DNA from: Watersipora subatra
Taxonomy: Eukaryota; Bryozoa; Gymnolaemata; Cheilostomatida; Watersiporidae
Reading direction: 5' to 3'
Length of the DNA stretch: 64,000 nucleotides
Assembly: GCF_963576615.1 (NCBI RefSeq)
Contig: NC_088717.1
Coordinates: forward strand, 55,569,526 to 55,633,525
The notes under the pieces are model-generated. The model saw only the letters and a list, made by a program, of their open reading frames with translations, did not search any database and was not told the DNA's origin. This document shows positions 1-13,800 of the stretch, in pieces; positions within the stretch are counted from its first letter, which is position 1; each line of letters begins with the position of its first letter. Position numbers and translations under genes: made by a program.

Positions 1-1745
1 TCTGACACTTGTTAAAGGTACGACTAGGTTCTGACACTTGTTAAAGGTACGACTAGGTTCTGACACTTGTTAAAGGTACGACTAGGTTCTGACACTTGTT
101 AAAGGTACGACTAGGTTCTGACACTTGTTAAAGGTACGACTAGGTTCTGACACTTGTTAAAGGTACGACTAGGTTCTGACACTTGTTAAAGGTACGACTA
201 GGTTCTGACACTTGTTAAGGGTACGACTAGGTTCTGACACCTGTTAAGGGTATGACTAGGTTCTGACACTTGTTAAAGGTACGACTAGGTTCTGACACTT
301 GTTAAAGGTACGACTAGGTTCTGACACTTGTTAAAGGTACGACTAGGTTCTGACACTTGTTAAAGGTACGACTAGGTTCTGACACTTGTTAAGGGTACGA
401 CTAGGTTCTGACACTTGTTAAGGGTACGACTAGGTTCTGACACTTGTTAAGGGTATGACTAGGTTCTGACACTTGTTAAGGGTACGACTAGGTTCTGACA
501 CTTGTTAAAGGTACGACTAGGTTCTGACACTTGTTAAAGGTACGACTAGGTTCTGACACTTGTTAAAGGTACGACTAGGTTCTGACACTTGTTAAGGGTA
601 CGACTAGGTTCTGACACTTGTTAAGGGTACGACTAGGTTCTGACACTTGTTAAAGGTACGACTAGGTTCTGACACTTGTTAAGGGTACGACTAGGTTCTG
701 ACACTTGTTAAGGGTACGACTAGGTTCTGACACTTGTTAAAGGTACGACTAGGTTCTGACACTTGTTAAGGGTACGACTAGGTTCTGACACTTATTAAAG
801 GTATGACTAGGTTCTGACACTTGTTAAAGGTACGACTAGGTTCTGACACTTGTTAAGGGTACGACTAGGTTCTGACACTTGTTAAAGGTACGACTAGGTT
901 CTGACACTTGTTAAGGGTATGACTAGGTTCTGACACTTGTTAAAGGTACGACTAGGTTCTGACACTTGTTAAGGGTACGACTAGGTTCTGACACTTGTTA
1001 AAGGTACGACTAGGTTCTGACACTTGTTAAGGGTACGACTAGGTTCTGACACTTGTTAAGGGTACGACTAGGTTCTGACACTTGTTAAAGGTACGACTAG
1101 GTTCTGACACTTGTTAAAGGTACGACTAGGTTCTGACACTTGTTAAGGGTACGACTAGGTTCTGACACTCGTTAAGGGTACGACTAGGTTCTGACACTTG
1201 TTAAGGGTACGACTAGGTTCTGACACTTATTAAAGGTATGACTAGGTTCTGACACTTGTTAAAGGTACGACTAGGTTCTGACACTTGTTAAGGGTACGAC
1301 TAGGTTCTGACACTTGTTAAAGGTACGACTAGGTTCTGACACTTGTTAAGGGTATGACTAGGTTCTGACACTTGTTAAAGGTACGACTAGGTTCTGACAC
1401 TTGTTAAGGGTACGACTAGGTTCTGACACTTGTTAAGGGTATGACTAGGTTCTGACACTTGTTAAAGGTACGACTAGGTTCTGACACTTGTTAAGGGTAC
1501 GACTAGGTTCTGACACTTGTTAAAGGTACGACTAGGTTCTGACACTTGTTAAGGGTATGACTAGGTCCTGACACTTGTTAAAGGTACGACTAGGTTCTGA
1601 CACTTGTTAAGGGTATGACTAGGTCCTGACACTTGTTGAGGGTACGACTAGGTTCTGACACTTGTTAAGGGTATGACTAGGTTCTGACACTTGTTGAGGG
1701 TACGACTAGGTTCTGACACTTGTTAAGGGTATGACTAGGTTCTGA
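1..1745. repeat. 29-bp minisatellite, about 60 copies, in HERC2 intron
   Basis: Head-to-tail 29-bp units (core TGACACTTGTTAAAGGTACG, then ACTAGGTTC) run from the left edge to 1745. Units differ mainly at A/G in TAAAGG/TAAGGG and C/T in TACG/TATG. A rarer CTTATTAAAGGTATG variant occurs at 791 and 1227, exactly 15 units (435 bp) apart, with the same order of variants after each, so a 15-unit block was duplicated. The array is truncated by the window edge. It begins 55 bp into the HERC2 intron that follows the exon at 1801-1934. Confidence 0.97.
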
Positions 1746-1800
1746 CAATTGGTCATTTACTTGGTCCAAGAGAGCAACTCCTAAAGACAGTGCTACATAC

Positions 1801-4800
1801 CATTTCTTGAAGCTGTTTTATATCGTACACACTTCCTTTGATTATAACCCACATTCCTCCATCAAGGCAGTGATTTTCTAAATCTTCTGCCCGTATGATA
1901 GGCACCTCCTCCTCCAGAGTATTCAGATCAGGCGCTGTAAGAACAAAAGTAAAAAGCTATCCTGAGAATTTGCTGTATTCTGACAGTCAAGTTGATATTA
2001 GAACAAACAGTACAGACAATCGATAGCTGCAATGATTTATTTACTGGTTACACATGGTTTTACAAACAGCCAATGACCTCTCCATAGTTTTCCGTTCATA
2101 AAATTTCCAAAGTTTACATGTTTTAAAAGCTACAGGTGAGAAAAATGTATACAAAGCCTTCAGTGTTTTAGGAAAAATAAGACAAGCCGATAGTCATTAG
2201 GAGAACATGAAATATATGTAAGTACTAGAGCAACACTAAAACAATAACAACAACGATATATACATGAACAAAAGCAATGACCCGGAACCAATAGTGTGTT
2301 AAATACCTCTTATAGTTAAATAGGAACTTGAAAAGACTACTTACTGAATACTCCAGGCCAGGAGAGATCATTGGAGTCATCCACACTTGCCCCGGGAGCG
2401 AGCTGGTTGAACTTGTCGATGACGTTGAGCATATTCTCAAGTTTGAGAATGGTAGTAGAGCGCAGGAAGGCTGTCTGAGCCGCCTTGTGTAAGAGCAGAA
2501 TGGAGGTGACAAGCTCATTAAAGATCACCCCTGCAATGAGGCAGCATGCAAAGGTCATGCTTTCTTCTCACAACGAACCCATTTAATCGCAAGCACAAGT
2601 ATTCAAACCTGATCAAGTCCAGATACTAATGCATAAGTTTATTCTCTGGTGCTGAAGCTGAAATATGAACTAAAGGTCAATCAAGGAAACTTCAATTTAC
2701 CTGCTTATCATATACGAAGTTCACACAATAAGTACAATAAGTTTAGAAAGGTAAAAACTGTCAAGTGTTTTGGTGTTACAATAATGGCCCATACTTTAAA
2801 AATTGATTCCATTTGGCAGTTTTTTACTTTTCACTGGATGTGTTGGTCCTAAGTAACTGCACAAAATGAGAGATCACCATACTTACAAGTTACATAAGGT
2901 GACAGTTTTCAAATATTCAGCATACAAATCTAAACAGTGTCATAAACAAGCATCCTTAGTGACTAGCGTAGACAGGTGACTGTCACGTATACTTACCAGT
3001 CACATCTTCTTGGATGATTCTGGCCAGGCCTACAAAGTGCTGGGGACCGTATCCAGCGAGGCTCGCTGCCAGAGGCAGCACATCAGCTACATGACTGCAT
3101 ACAAGCTCTGTGTACAGTTCCAACAGCCTCATAGCTCCTGCAGAGTGTAAGAGAAACACACGGTCATGCATACTTATACCTGACTAACTCTACATAGTCA
3201 TTTTCCATCTACTCTGCGATGAGTACATTGAGAACTGTTTTTCATATGAATTTCATCCAAAACCTGACAAGCGAGTTGAAGAAATTCAAAATATTGCACT
3301 GTTCAGCAATAAAAATGTTTTTGTTAATATTGTGGTATAGCACATGATATAGTTTAAATTCTTTAAACTGTCTGTCTTGGAAACCAGCAAATAGATGGGT
3401 TCTGGTAAAAAATATAATATGCTTGTGGCTTGACTTAGCGAACATGTCTTTGAAAGTACATTTACTTATGGAAAAGTCCCCTTATATACATGTAAATACA
3501 GGTATTATGTACACTACAGGTGATAGCACAACTCATTTTGCATGCAATTAGCTGCCTGAGCCAGTATACAAGCTTTCTATCTCAACCAAATATGCGCTAG
3601 CAAATTTGGGATTGCGCCACATGTAAGGTTTTCTTTGCTAAGTAATTTTCCACACACCTCAACATACAAGTGTCCCGACATACGAGAAAATTGAGATACG
3701 ACAAAAGTTTCAAATTAATTTCTGCCTTGAGATGCAAGACAAATTTGCGATATGAGCCTACGAGTCGGTTCTCGATACAACCATGAATGGCCAAATACGT
3801 GAGAGGCCGCTTTAAGAGAACAGGATCATCTGGTTTTTGTCGTCAAATAAGTTAAAAAAAATTTTTTTAAAGGCCAGTTAGAAGTTATGGTGGAAGTCAG
3901 GCAAAAAGTGTCAAGCCAGAAAAAGATAATAAAAAACTAAAACGAAAACAAAATTAAAGTAAGTTTAATAGAAGATTGAAACTTAGCTTATAGTGCATGT
4001 TCAGTAAGCTTTCATTTGAGTTACATTAAAGGTTTAAGTTATGTTACGTAGCATCACAAAAGTTCAGTTTACCAAATGCGTTGCTGTCAAATTTCTCTCA
4101 CACTGCAGTTGGCCTTCTACTTCTGTCTTGAAGATAAGAACTCCATACAGTACTTTACATAGTAATGTTACATTTATTGCAGATCGCAACCACTAAATAG
4201 GTATTTGTGAGCATAGGTAGTGAATTGCAAAAATTAAAAACATGTTTTTCCATTGTAATATCCTGTTTTTAGGTGTTTTTTTTCATAGGATGGGAACAGA
4301 TTAATTTGTATTTAGTTATTTCATATAAAAATATTGCTTTGCGGTACAAGAAAATTTGCATACGAGCGTCCCAGAATGCATTGTCGTACGTCGAGGTATG
4401 ACTGTATAGTGAATGCTGTACACGATACCATTAACTGTCATTGGGTTCCGGAAGTTTGTGTTCTCATGGGGTGTTGGGAGAAGCTTAGCGAAGAGAAGCC
4501 GTTGGAACCTCTGAAGCAGTGAAATACAGGCCTTCACCTCGACAGGTTCTGAGGCAGAGTAAGTTGAGTCCTGGGACAGCGACTGTAGACTAAACATGCT
4601 GTTGGACAGCACCAACCTTAAAAAAAGCAGGGTAAGTACAGTCAACTAATATTACTAGTCTACACTAACAACTGTTACATAACAAGAGTCAACAAAGTAA
4701 CAGTAACTGATAATTATAAGAATTGTGTATGTGGCGACAACTGCTGACAACTAGCTGCAGCCAGTAACTAGATAAAACCAGAACTTATAAATAAATAACA

Positions 4801-7800
4801 ACTGGTAACAACTTACATTCCAAGTAACCAACTAATAGAAATAACGTTCATGTCATAAACAAAGATACAAACATAGATACAAACATAGATACAAACATAG
4901 ATACAAACATAGATATAAACATAGATACAAACATAAAAATAAACATAGATATAAGCATATATATAAACATAGATATAAATATAGATATAAATATAGATAC
5001 AAACATAGATATAAACATAGATACATGTACAAACTGTTGTGATTTTGTACATAAAAGTACCTTAGAAGTTGCTGGACGAGATGAATTAAATCAGAGCTTG
5101 TAGATGTATCAGCAGCAGTGGAGCTCGACTCTAGTAACATATCAGGTGACTTCACTACTGCTCCTTCTCGAGACAACCTCTTGCTCTCATCAGGCTCCTT
5201 CTCATGACAATCCTAATGTGTACAAGTGTACATTATACAAGTGTACATCTTGTAAAAGTGTACAATCAAACCCATTAACTAAACAAACATACAAACCACC
5301 GAATCTATAGTCTGTTTTATGTTTATATAGTACATTACTGTCTTAATTCCTTGCATGCTTAAGAGAGGTAAACTATACAAATTATGTGATCCATGTGAAT
5401 TAGTTTTGCGTTGTTAAGAGTTGTTTGCTCAATACTGTCAAAAAAGTTTTGTATTAGTTGTATCATGTATGTAGATTTCTACATGTAACAACATCTGTTT
5501 AGCTATTCAAGTTTTGCCTTTTTTTGCATAACTATTAGCCAAATTGTGCAGAATTAATTTAATTATGTTTCAGACACAATTAAACATTACAACCATACCG
5601 AAAGTTTACAAAAAAAGGATGGAGCTGTTTACTACTAATAATGTTAATTACTACATCTTTAAGGCAAATCAAGAAATTCTATAAGAAGTTTTTGTGGAAA
5701 CCTTTCTAGCTTGCAGGTAGATATCTAGATAGTGCTAGAAGTTTAGCACTAAAATAACAGCTGACAAAGTACTTTTTATAACAGAATTATTCTAGTTAAA
5801 CAAATGGTTGACCTGCTAACCCTATATAAAAAGGGAGAAGATAATTTCAACAAAAGTATCCAGCTATAATTTTTCTATGCTTAAATTCAAATCAGTAAAG
5901 ATAAGACAACTCCAAAAGACTCAAACTTGCGTTATTATTCCAGAGAATTAGTTATTTGTACCAACTTGGGTACAAAAGACTAAATAAGAAAAAAGCAGCT
6001 ATTTGCAAATCTATAAAACAAAATGACTACTTTCCGATGCCTACCCGAGCACATTCTTTAGCAGTCTCGATGTCTATGGCCCGATCTAATGCCTCCTCCA
6101 ATCCTCCGTGTCCTATTAAACTCTTGACAAGCAAACCAATCATAAACTTCTGTCCTGATGATAGGTTTTGAACTTCTGACACAGCTAAAAGGGTTTACCT
6201 ATTTATTAGCTGAACAGGTCAGGCACTTACATGTAATTTTTGTAGACATAGACTCTATCATTCTCCAAACCTCCTAAGCCAACATCAGTTTGCGTGTCGC
6301 TTTATTTGTGCTAGAAGTACATACTGTATTCTAAAGTGCATCGCATAAAAGCTTTGCCTAGCTAAAAAAATTTTTAGACGATAATATCGACTAGTTCAGC
6401 TGTGCAAAAGATGAGTTGAGGTCAGAAGACATTGTGGAAAGTATTGAACAGTCAGAAGAATATGAAATGGTTTCAAACGGAAGCAACAAACAGAATCCGA
6501 CTGGCCGAGCAAATGATGCTAATATATTTATTTTAAAAATGTTAATTTCTGGTTCAAAATGTTAATTTTTGTTTCTGAATGTATTATAACTATGGTTTGT
6601 TTATGTCACTTGTTCTTGAATATATATTTGTAGAATTGATAGATTATTATATAATTTATAAATTTGCAGAGTTATAGCATATTAATTGATAGCATCACTG
6701 CGGTAATCTGAACTCAGCTTACAATGGATCAACGCTCGTAATTCCTGATCTATTGTATATAAAAAGCTAGTTTTGGTTGCAAACTGTAGCAAAAATACCA
6801 ATAAGTGCAATGAGTTTTTATGCAACCTTGTTAAATAAATTCTAAAATGAAAATATGCCTTCCAATTTAGAATGAAATACAATATTTGCAAGCTCCAACA
6901 AATTGCAACGCAGGTTATAAGATCATCATAAGTTAATTGCAAGCAATAGGTATCAACTGGTAGAGACATGTATCAGCTACTCCATGCATATTTATTTAGA
7001 GATCTACAACAAGTTAGAGGAAAGTTAGCGAGTTTCTTGCATACAATAGGGCTAATGTTGTACCGCCCAAAGGAGAATGCAAAATATAGGTGACATTCAA
7101 TTCGCTCGTGAAAGGGTTCAATTTATCTTCTCAATATTCTAATAAAATGTCTAAAAATTACAGTACATTGCCACCCTTTATTTGAAAGTCACCTCTAATA
7201 AAGCACCACTTTAAAGGAAGAGTTGAAAAATTTAGCACCATAGCATTCAAATAAAGGCTTTACAATATATACAATGTATATATATTGTAAAACCTTTATT
7301 TGAATGCCAATAATGTGTAATTATATTATACATACATTATATAAAAATAAATTATTAAATTAAATATATACATGTATTACATATATAGATACATTTATAA
7401 ATATATATGTATATATATATATATATATTATAAAACCTTTATTTGAATGCCAATAATATGTAAATATATATTATACATATAATATATATAAATAAATTAT
7501 AAAATTAAGTATATATATATCATGCATCTCATATTTTACACAACAATAACTTCAATACAGGTTAAAATGACTGACCAGAAGATTCCAAAGGAAGCAGTTG
7601 CGAGAGAGAACGACTCCGCTCTTCTGCAGTCGGCAGCAAATAATTCCATCCATTTTGTAACGCATTCTGCGCCGCCTTCTGAACCTACACATACATTGTC
7701 ACATCTATGATATTTTTAAGAACTAGAGTTGATATACTTCTAGTTAAGTGTCTGTTATAGATGTACTCAAAGGAGACCAGATTAGCATCCATGTGTTTGC

Positions 7801-10800
7801 GGAATAGAATACAGCATTTCTACTATAGATTAGTTATGGTTTTGGTAAACTTAGCTATTGTGACAGTGCATATTGGTGGTGATATGGCCGACAGAGTGTT
7901 TCTTGTTTGAATTATGCTTGACAGATAGTCTTACGCACTACTGATAAATTGGCCACCTGGCCGACAACAAACCTTCAAGCAACCTTTAGATAAAAATACC
8001 AATTATAATAACTCCCTCCAACAAAATTTCCAGGCCACTTACAGTTTTCAACACTCCATTGTTGGTAGCAAACGCTACTACTTTATGTTTGAGCGAGGTA
8101 GTCAGAGAACCTTCGGGAGAGAGTCCGAGTGTCGATGGATTAACATGATGATGTCGAGTGTTTAGGAGCTAGAGATTAACAATAAAGCAAATATAAGCCA
8201 TAGAGTTACTAGAGAGTGCACATTTAAACCATGTATAAATGAAGCAAATATCCAAACGGGATGTTCGCAAGAGGAACTGCCATTAGAATATATATGGAGC
8301 ACACCTGCAGGTTCAACAAGTTGAGAGTGGTAACAGCGACACACTCTCGCTCCAAAGATGGAGGCCATTCGCTCTTCATTTCCATGCCACTGCATATCTG
8401 TGTAAGCACCTCGTCTATCAGTTCAAAGGTGAGGGAGCAAAGGTCAACAATATATGGCATTCTAACAGCGAGTTCCCATTTCTTGCTGCTTGTAAACACA
8501 AATGTCTGAAAATAAATTAGTAAAATTTCAAAGGGTATACGCGAAAAATTTGATTTGAAATTGTTTGAAAAAATTCTCTCAGCGAATGAAGTATGCTAAA
8601 AGACACTTCTGAAGACAATCAAAAACTTGGAATTTATAAAAATGGAATTTAAGAATCTTCTTTCAACAAACCGTCTAAAGTCTGGTTCAAGTCAAAAGGT
8701 GAATGTGAGTTATGGGCCACTGAGAAATGATAAGGTAGATGTTTCCAGTAAAACACCTTAAAGTAATGAGACAACTACATCCACATGTTTGATACTTTAA
8801 ACTGCCTGCCAAGACCTTCTTCAATAATACTTAGACATGAAAATTGTTTCACGTTATCATCATCCTCGACTGCAAAAATTAGAGTTGGCTCAAACCTAGC
8901 GGGTAGCTCTCTTAGACATACCGCTGACCTACCTGACACGAGCCAGAAGCAGCACCCGCAACAACTCTGCTAGACAACTCATCAACAAGCTGGGGCTCTT
9001 TAATGGTTGGACAGTCGAGGGTGTCAAATGTGCCCCAAGTGTAGACCTTCAATATGGATACAATTAAAGTGATATATTAAGATATCTAGCAAAACTATTA
9101 CCCATTCATGTAAAATAGCTTCAGTTTAAACAAGTTTTGTGGGATAATCTCACCTGCCCGCCCTCTGCAACAGCCACCACATGTTTAGAACCAACACTAA
9201 TATCTGAGATTCGAGTCTTCAATGAAGAAATCCTTTTAGGAACTCTGAGATAAGCTTCCGAGCCATGCCCTAGCCTGTGGCCAGTACCATTACCCCATGT
9301 GTAGACGTGACCCTCTGGTGACAACCCGACGCTATAACACCAACAGTGAATACATAACCTAGGGCTTTTCAGTCGGGCAGAGTAGCTCGCTATAGCTCAA
9401 CAGATTCCTATGTTTTTACAGATAGACTATGATCCTTGGTGACAGATGCTGTTACAACGGTGCAGTGGGTTACCAGCCTAATCTAATACCTGAGTAGCAG
9501 CAACTACATTGACCAAGTGTTATGGCATGTGGTCCACATTCAAAATTGCAAAAATCTCAACCTGAAGGTGACCACTACCTCTAAACCAAAAATGACTGCT
9601 TGAAACCGATGAACCACAATTGTCAGCTGAAACAGTTGCAGATTTGAAACGGTTGCCGAGTCATAATACTACATGTACATAACTCATATCGCCTTTCTTA
9701 CAGCAAATGCTGAGAGAAGAATCAATGGTCTCACTAGTTTAGCATAGGCTCTTGATAGTCACTAATAATATACCATTTTAATGATTGTCAAACTTCATCC
9801 TATTTTAGATGTACAAGTAATATGATATTCTATATAACCATTCAAATTAGTATTTATGCTAGAGTAAACTAAAAGGTAATGAAATTACAAGCATTTACCT
9901 GAAACTGTCTCCATTAAGGACCTTCTTTAGACTGAGATCTTTGGTTGAACACTGTTTGAGCATGTCAGACTCACCCCAAACTAGCAACCCTGAAACATTT
10001 GTTATCAATGTTGTTAATATATTGTTAATGATACATGGTTACATTACAATGTAACAATACATTGTTCTCATGAAACTCCATATCAACTGCTTTAAAATGG
10101 TGAACAAATAAACTAAGAGTAAGATAAAACAACTAACAGTTAGTGATTATAATTAGTATAAACTAAGAGTAAGATAAGACAACTTACAGTTAGTGATTAT
10201 AACTAGTATAAACTAAGAGTAAGATAAGACAACTTACAGTTAGTGATTATAACTAGTATAAACTAAGAGTAAGATAAGACAACATACAGTTAGTGATTAT
10301 AACTAGAATAAACTAAGAGTAAGATAAGACAACTTACAGTTAGTGATTATAACTAGTATAAACCAAGAGTAAGATAAGACAACTAACCATTGGTAGTTAT
10401 TACAAGAGTAGACGAATTCTCACAGCCAAAGCTTATCTGCATAGCTCCGCTCACTCCTTGTACCAGGGTTGGTCTCACGCAATTTTCAGTGTTCCCTAAT
10501 CCTACAGCAGAGTCAGGCTATGCATTGAGCAACCACTAAAAAAAGGTATTTAGAAAAAAATTCTTCAGCGGCTTTATGCATTACGTTTGATAGCGCAATT
10601 AACATTTCACAATTGCATGCTATCCCAATGACTGCATGCACCTTAACGGAAAACAGCCTTTCTATCTCCTGGCACACAAGACACTCTAGGCAGAAAACAT
10701 GGCTTTTAAATATCTATTTAGCTAACAAACCCACATTCAACGTATAATCAGTTTGTTTTATGAACAAAGCAGAACAGCTGTACAAAAAATATAACTACAA

Positions 10801-13800
10801 ATCTACTGCGCTGTTGCAAGGCATAGTAGAAGTTTTTGTTAATAAATGGAGTCAATGACATCACAAGAACTCAAATGCATTTTAACCAGCCAAATGTGTG
10901 GCACCAGACACGGTGAAATAGCAAAGCTTACCAAGAAGTTTCCTGTGCCCCCTGCCCCATGTGTAAAGATCTCCAGATTCTGTTATGGCGGCTGAATGGG
11001 CGGGTCCACAGGCAACCTGTGTCACTTTTTTTCCTCTTAAGCTCTCTATGACAGTCGGTGAAGAAACATGGCTGCAATTTCATAACATCTTCATTACAAG
11101 CAAAAACTGAACAGAAACATATACAAATGTGATGAATATTAATTCATATCATCAACTTAATTATCTCTCAAGCAATAAAGGAGCTTGAGACCGTTCAAAA
11201 TTACAATTACAGATTTCAGAGATTTTAGAATACCAATTTGAACAGAGATTAGTACCACATCGTATTTAATATAATAACTAAACTATCAAAGTGCCAGTTT
11301 AGAATGAATTTGTTACTACATCGTAATGAAACATTTACTTTAGACCCTTGTGCTCAGAGTTAGTAGTGAGTGTAAGAAACTTGTGAAATATCCTTGGCAT
11401 AGTCGAATAATGGGTTAAAACAAATCTTCAGTAGATTTAGTTTTTAGATGCAATGATGGACTATTCATATATATCTACCTCAGGCAAAATACGCATAGAC
11501 TGTTTGCATAGAGACCATTCCCAACAGATCTCGAGCGTTTGCATAGAGTTATCCCCAAAAAATGCATTATCTACATAGAGCTATCCTAACGAAAATACCC
11601 TTGATATGTTGGAACAGGAACTCACTTGGTAGTGTTGTGACCAAGTTGACCATACTCTCCCGAAGTCTCATTGGAGCCCCATGAGAGGACGAGTCCCGAG
11701 GCTGTGAGAGCAAGGAAATGACTGGCTTCAAAATGTGACGCGATCTGAACTACGCTGTGACTGTGCAAAGCATCTACTGAGGTCAGATTCTACAAGAAAA
11801 TATTTGGGCATTTTTCTTACAAAAGCATTTGACTGACTAGCAAGAATTTTTAAACATTGGAAAAACAGTGGTTCAGATTAGAAGACTGATGTAATATTAT
11901 ACAATACTATATTATTAGTATTGCATAGTATTAGTAACGATACTAGTAATATAGTATTATGCTACTCGTATTTTCTAACAATACTATTGTTAGAAAATAG
12001 TATTTTATCTAACAATACTACATTACTATTAGCTAATATATATATGCAAGCAGATAAAACATCCCTTTTAAGTTTGCTTATTTATTTTGAATAATATTAA
12101 AGATATTTTGTGTATTTTATTTCTAAGAACTTCTACCTGCATTTCGGAGCTGTAATTAAGAACAAGCACTCGCCCATCAGTTGTCAGAATATGCACACAC
12201 TTAACCGAGCATGCCAACTGTTTGACACCTGCCAAGTCACCAAGTGCATCTATAGCATGTGGTGATCTCAAATCAGCTCCGAGATTCCATGCAAGCCAAC
12301 CCCATCCATAGACCTGAAGTACAGTAAAAAACATAAACCAGTTATGAAAGCAACACAGATAATTTGACAGGTGTAACGAATTTGCTAAGAACAAGATGTT
12401 GTGTTATGACCATAACGGTGAACTTAGGTGAACGATGAACAAATTTACAATTTGAATGTCTGTGCTTCTCTAAGGCTATCAATAAATCATACCGACAAAT
12501 TTGTTTTTAAAAGTCATCTAGTGTCATGAGCATTTTATTACCGTTGGCAGTAAACTGATCAGCGACTCTAGCGGATGGCAACTTCGTCCGACTAGTGAAT
12601 GATTAGGAAAATGTCAGACGATAGAAATACTTCTGCGGACTCAAAAGGTATGAATGAGCAAAAATATTTTCGCAATGCAGCACTCGGTTATTCCGCACTA
12701 ACATAATACTTAAAAGCTAAAATAATTGCAGCCTCACCTCAGACTGAGCTCCAGAGTTCGTTTCACTAGTAGATTGAGGTTCATTGAGGGTGGGGAGATA
12801 TGGAGCAATCAACCTGTCTATGTGAGACATGATTATCACACAGACCTGCTGCAGGTCCATTATCATATCCGAGTCCTTGGGCAGCTGCGAGTCAGTCAGA
12901 GAAAATTAATGCAATGCTAAGGAGGCGGCCAGCAAAAGTCACTCTCAGCAGCTTAATCTAAACTAGAGTTAACTGATTCAACCGTCTACACAAAACTTAT
13001 ATGATAGTGAAATTTATAAATTTTATTCAGAAAGCTTAAAACTATTTAAAATTTTCTCAACAGTTAAAATATCCATAAGCAGAAATTTTTATTTGCGATG
13101 AGGGTACTTAAAAATGACAACGTGAAGGAGGCAGGTAGATTATAGGAGTAAAATACAGTTTTGTGTAAGAGTGTCTTTGGATGTAGAGATTACGCTTGCA
13201 CCATAGTTCAAGGTAAAAGATTATCTGCTCATAATCACATCACTTTACAAATTCACACTACAAGCTAATTGGTTCCCTCAATAAAATCTTTTTGAGTTTG
13301 TTTTATACAGAGCTTTAGGTAAAGTTTATATATTAAAGTTTAGCAAAGCGGTGAGAAAGGAAGCAATCAAAATTCAGTAACTATATAGACATGACTTGTA
13401 AAGATGATATTTCTAAACTTGTAGCAAGAAACAATAGCTCAGCGTATCCCCATGAATCACTGAGAAAAATATAAACAATTGCTAATTTTGATTTCTCTCT
13501 GATATACTCAGTGGCAGAGAATGGTGAAAAAAGCTAAAACACACAAGTCATCTGTAACTCAGATGTCAACTTATGCTGTCCACATAATACATAAAAGGTC
13601 ACCTGCAAGTACTTAAGGAAGCACGCAGTAGGTGATAGTGTGTGGGTACCGAGCTCTATTCTATCTGTGAAGTTGTCCTCTCTAGCATATCTCATCGACT
13701 GTGAATAAAACACATGACATTCAAAGCAATTAAACATCTTTTGAACACCGCAAATGAGGTCGCATGTGCAAAAGGATGTATTGAAAACCACAATGCCTAC

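Noticed and set aside
1-1745. CRISPR-like array of short direct repeats
   Set aside because: There are no unique spacers; units are head-to-tail, and the context is a eukaryotic intron.
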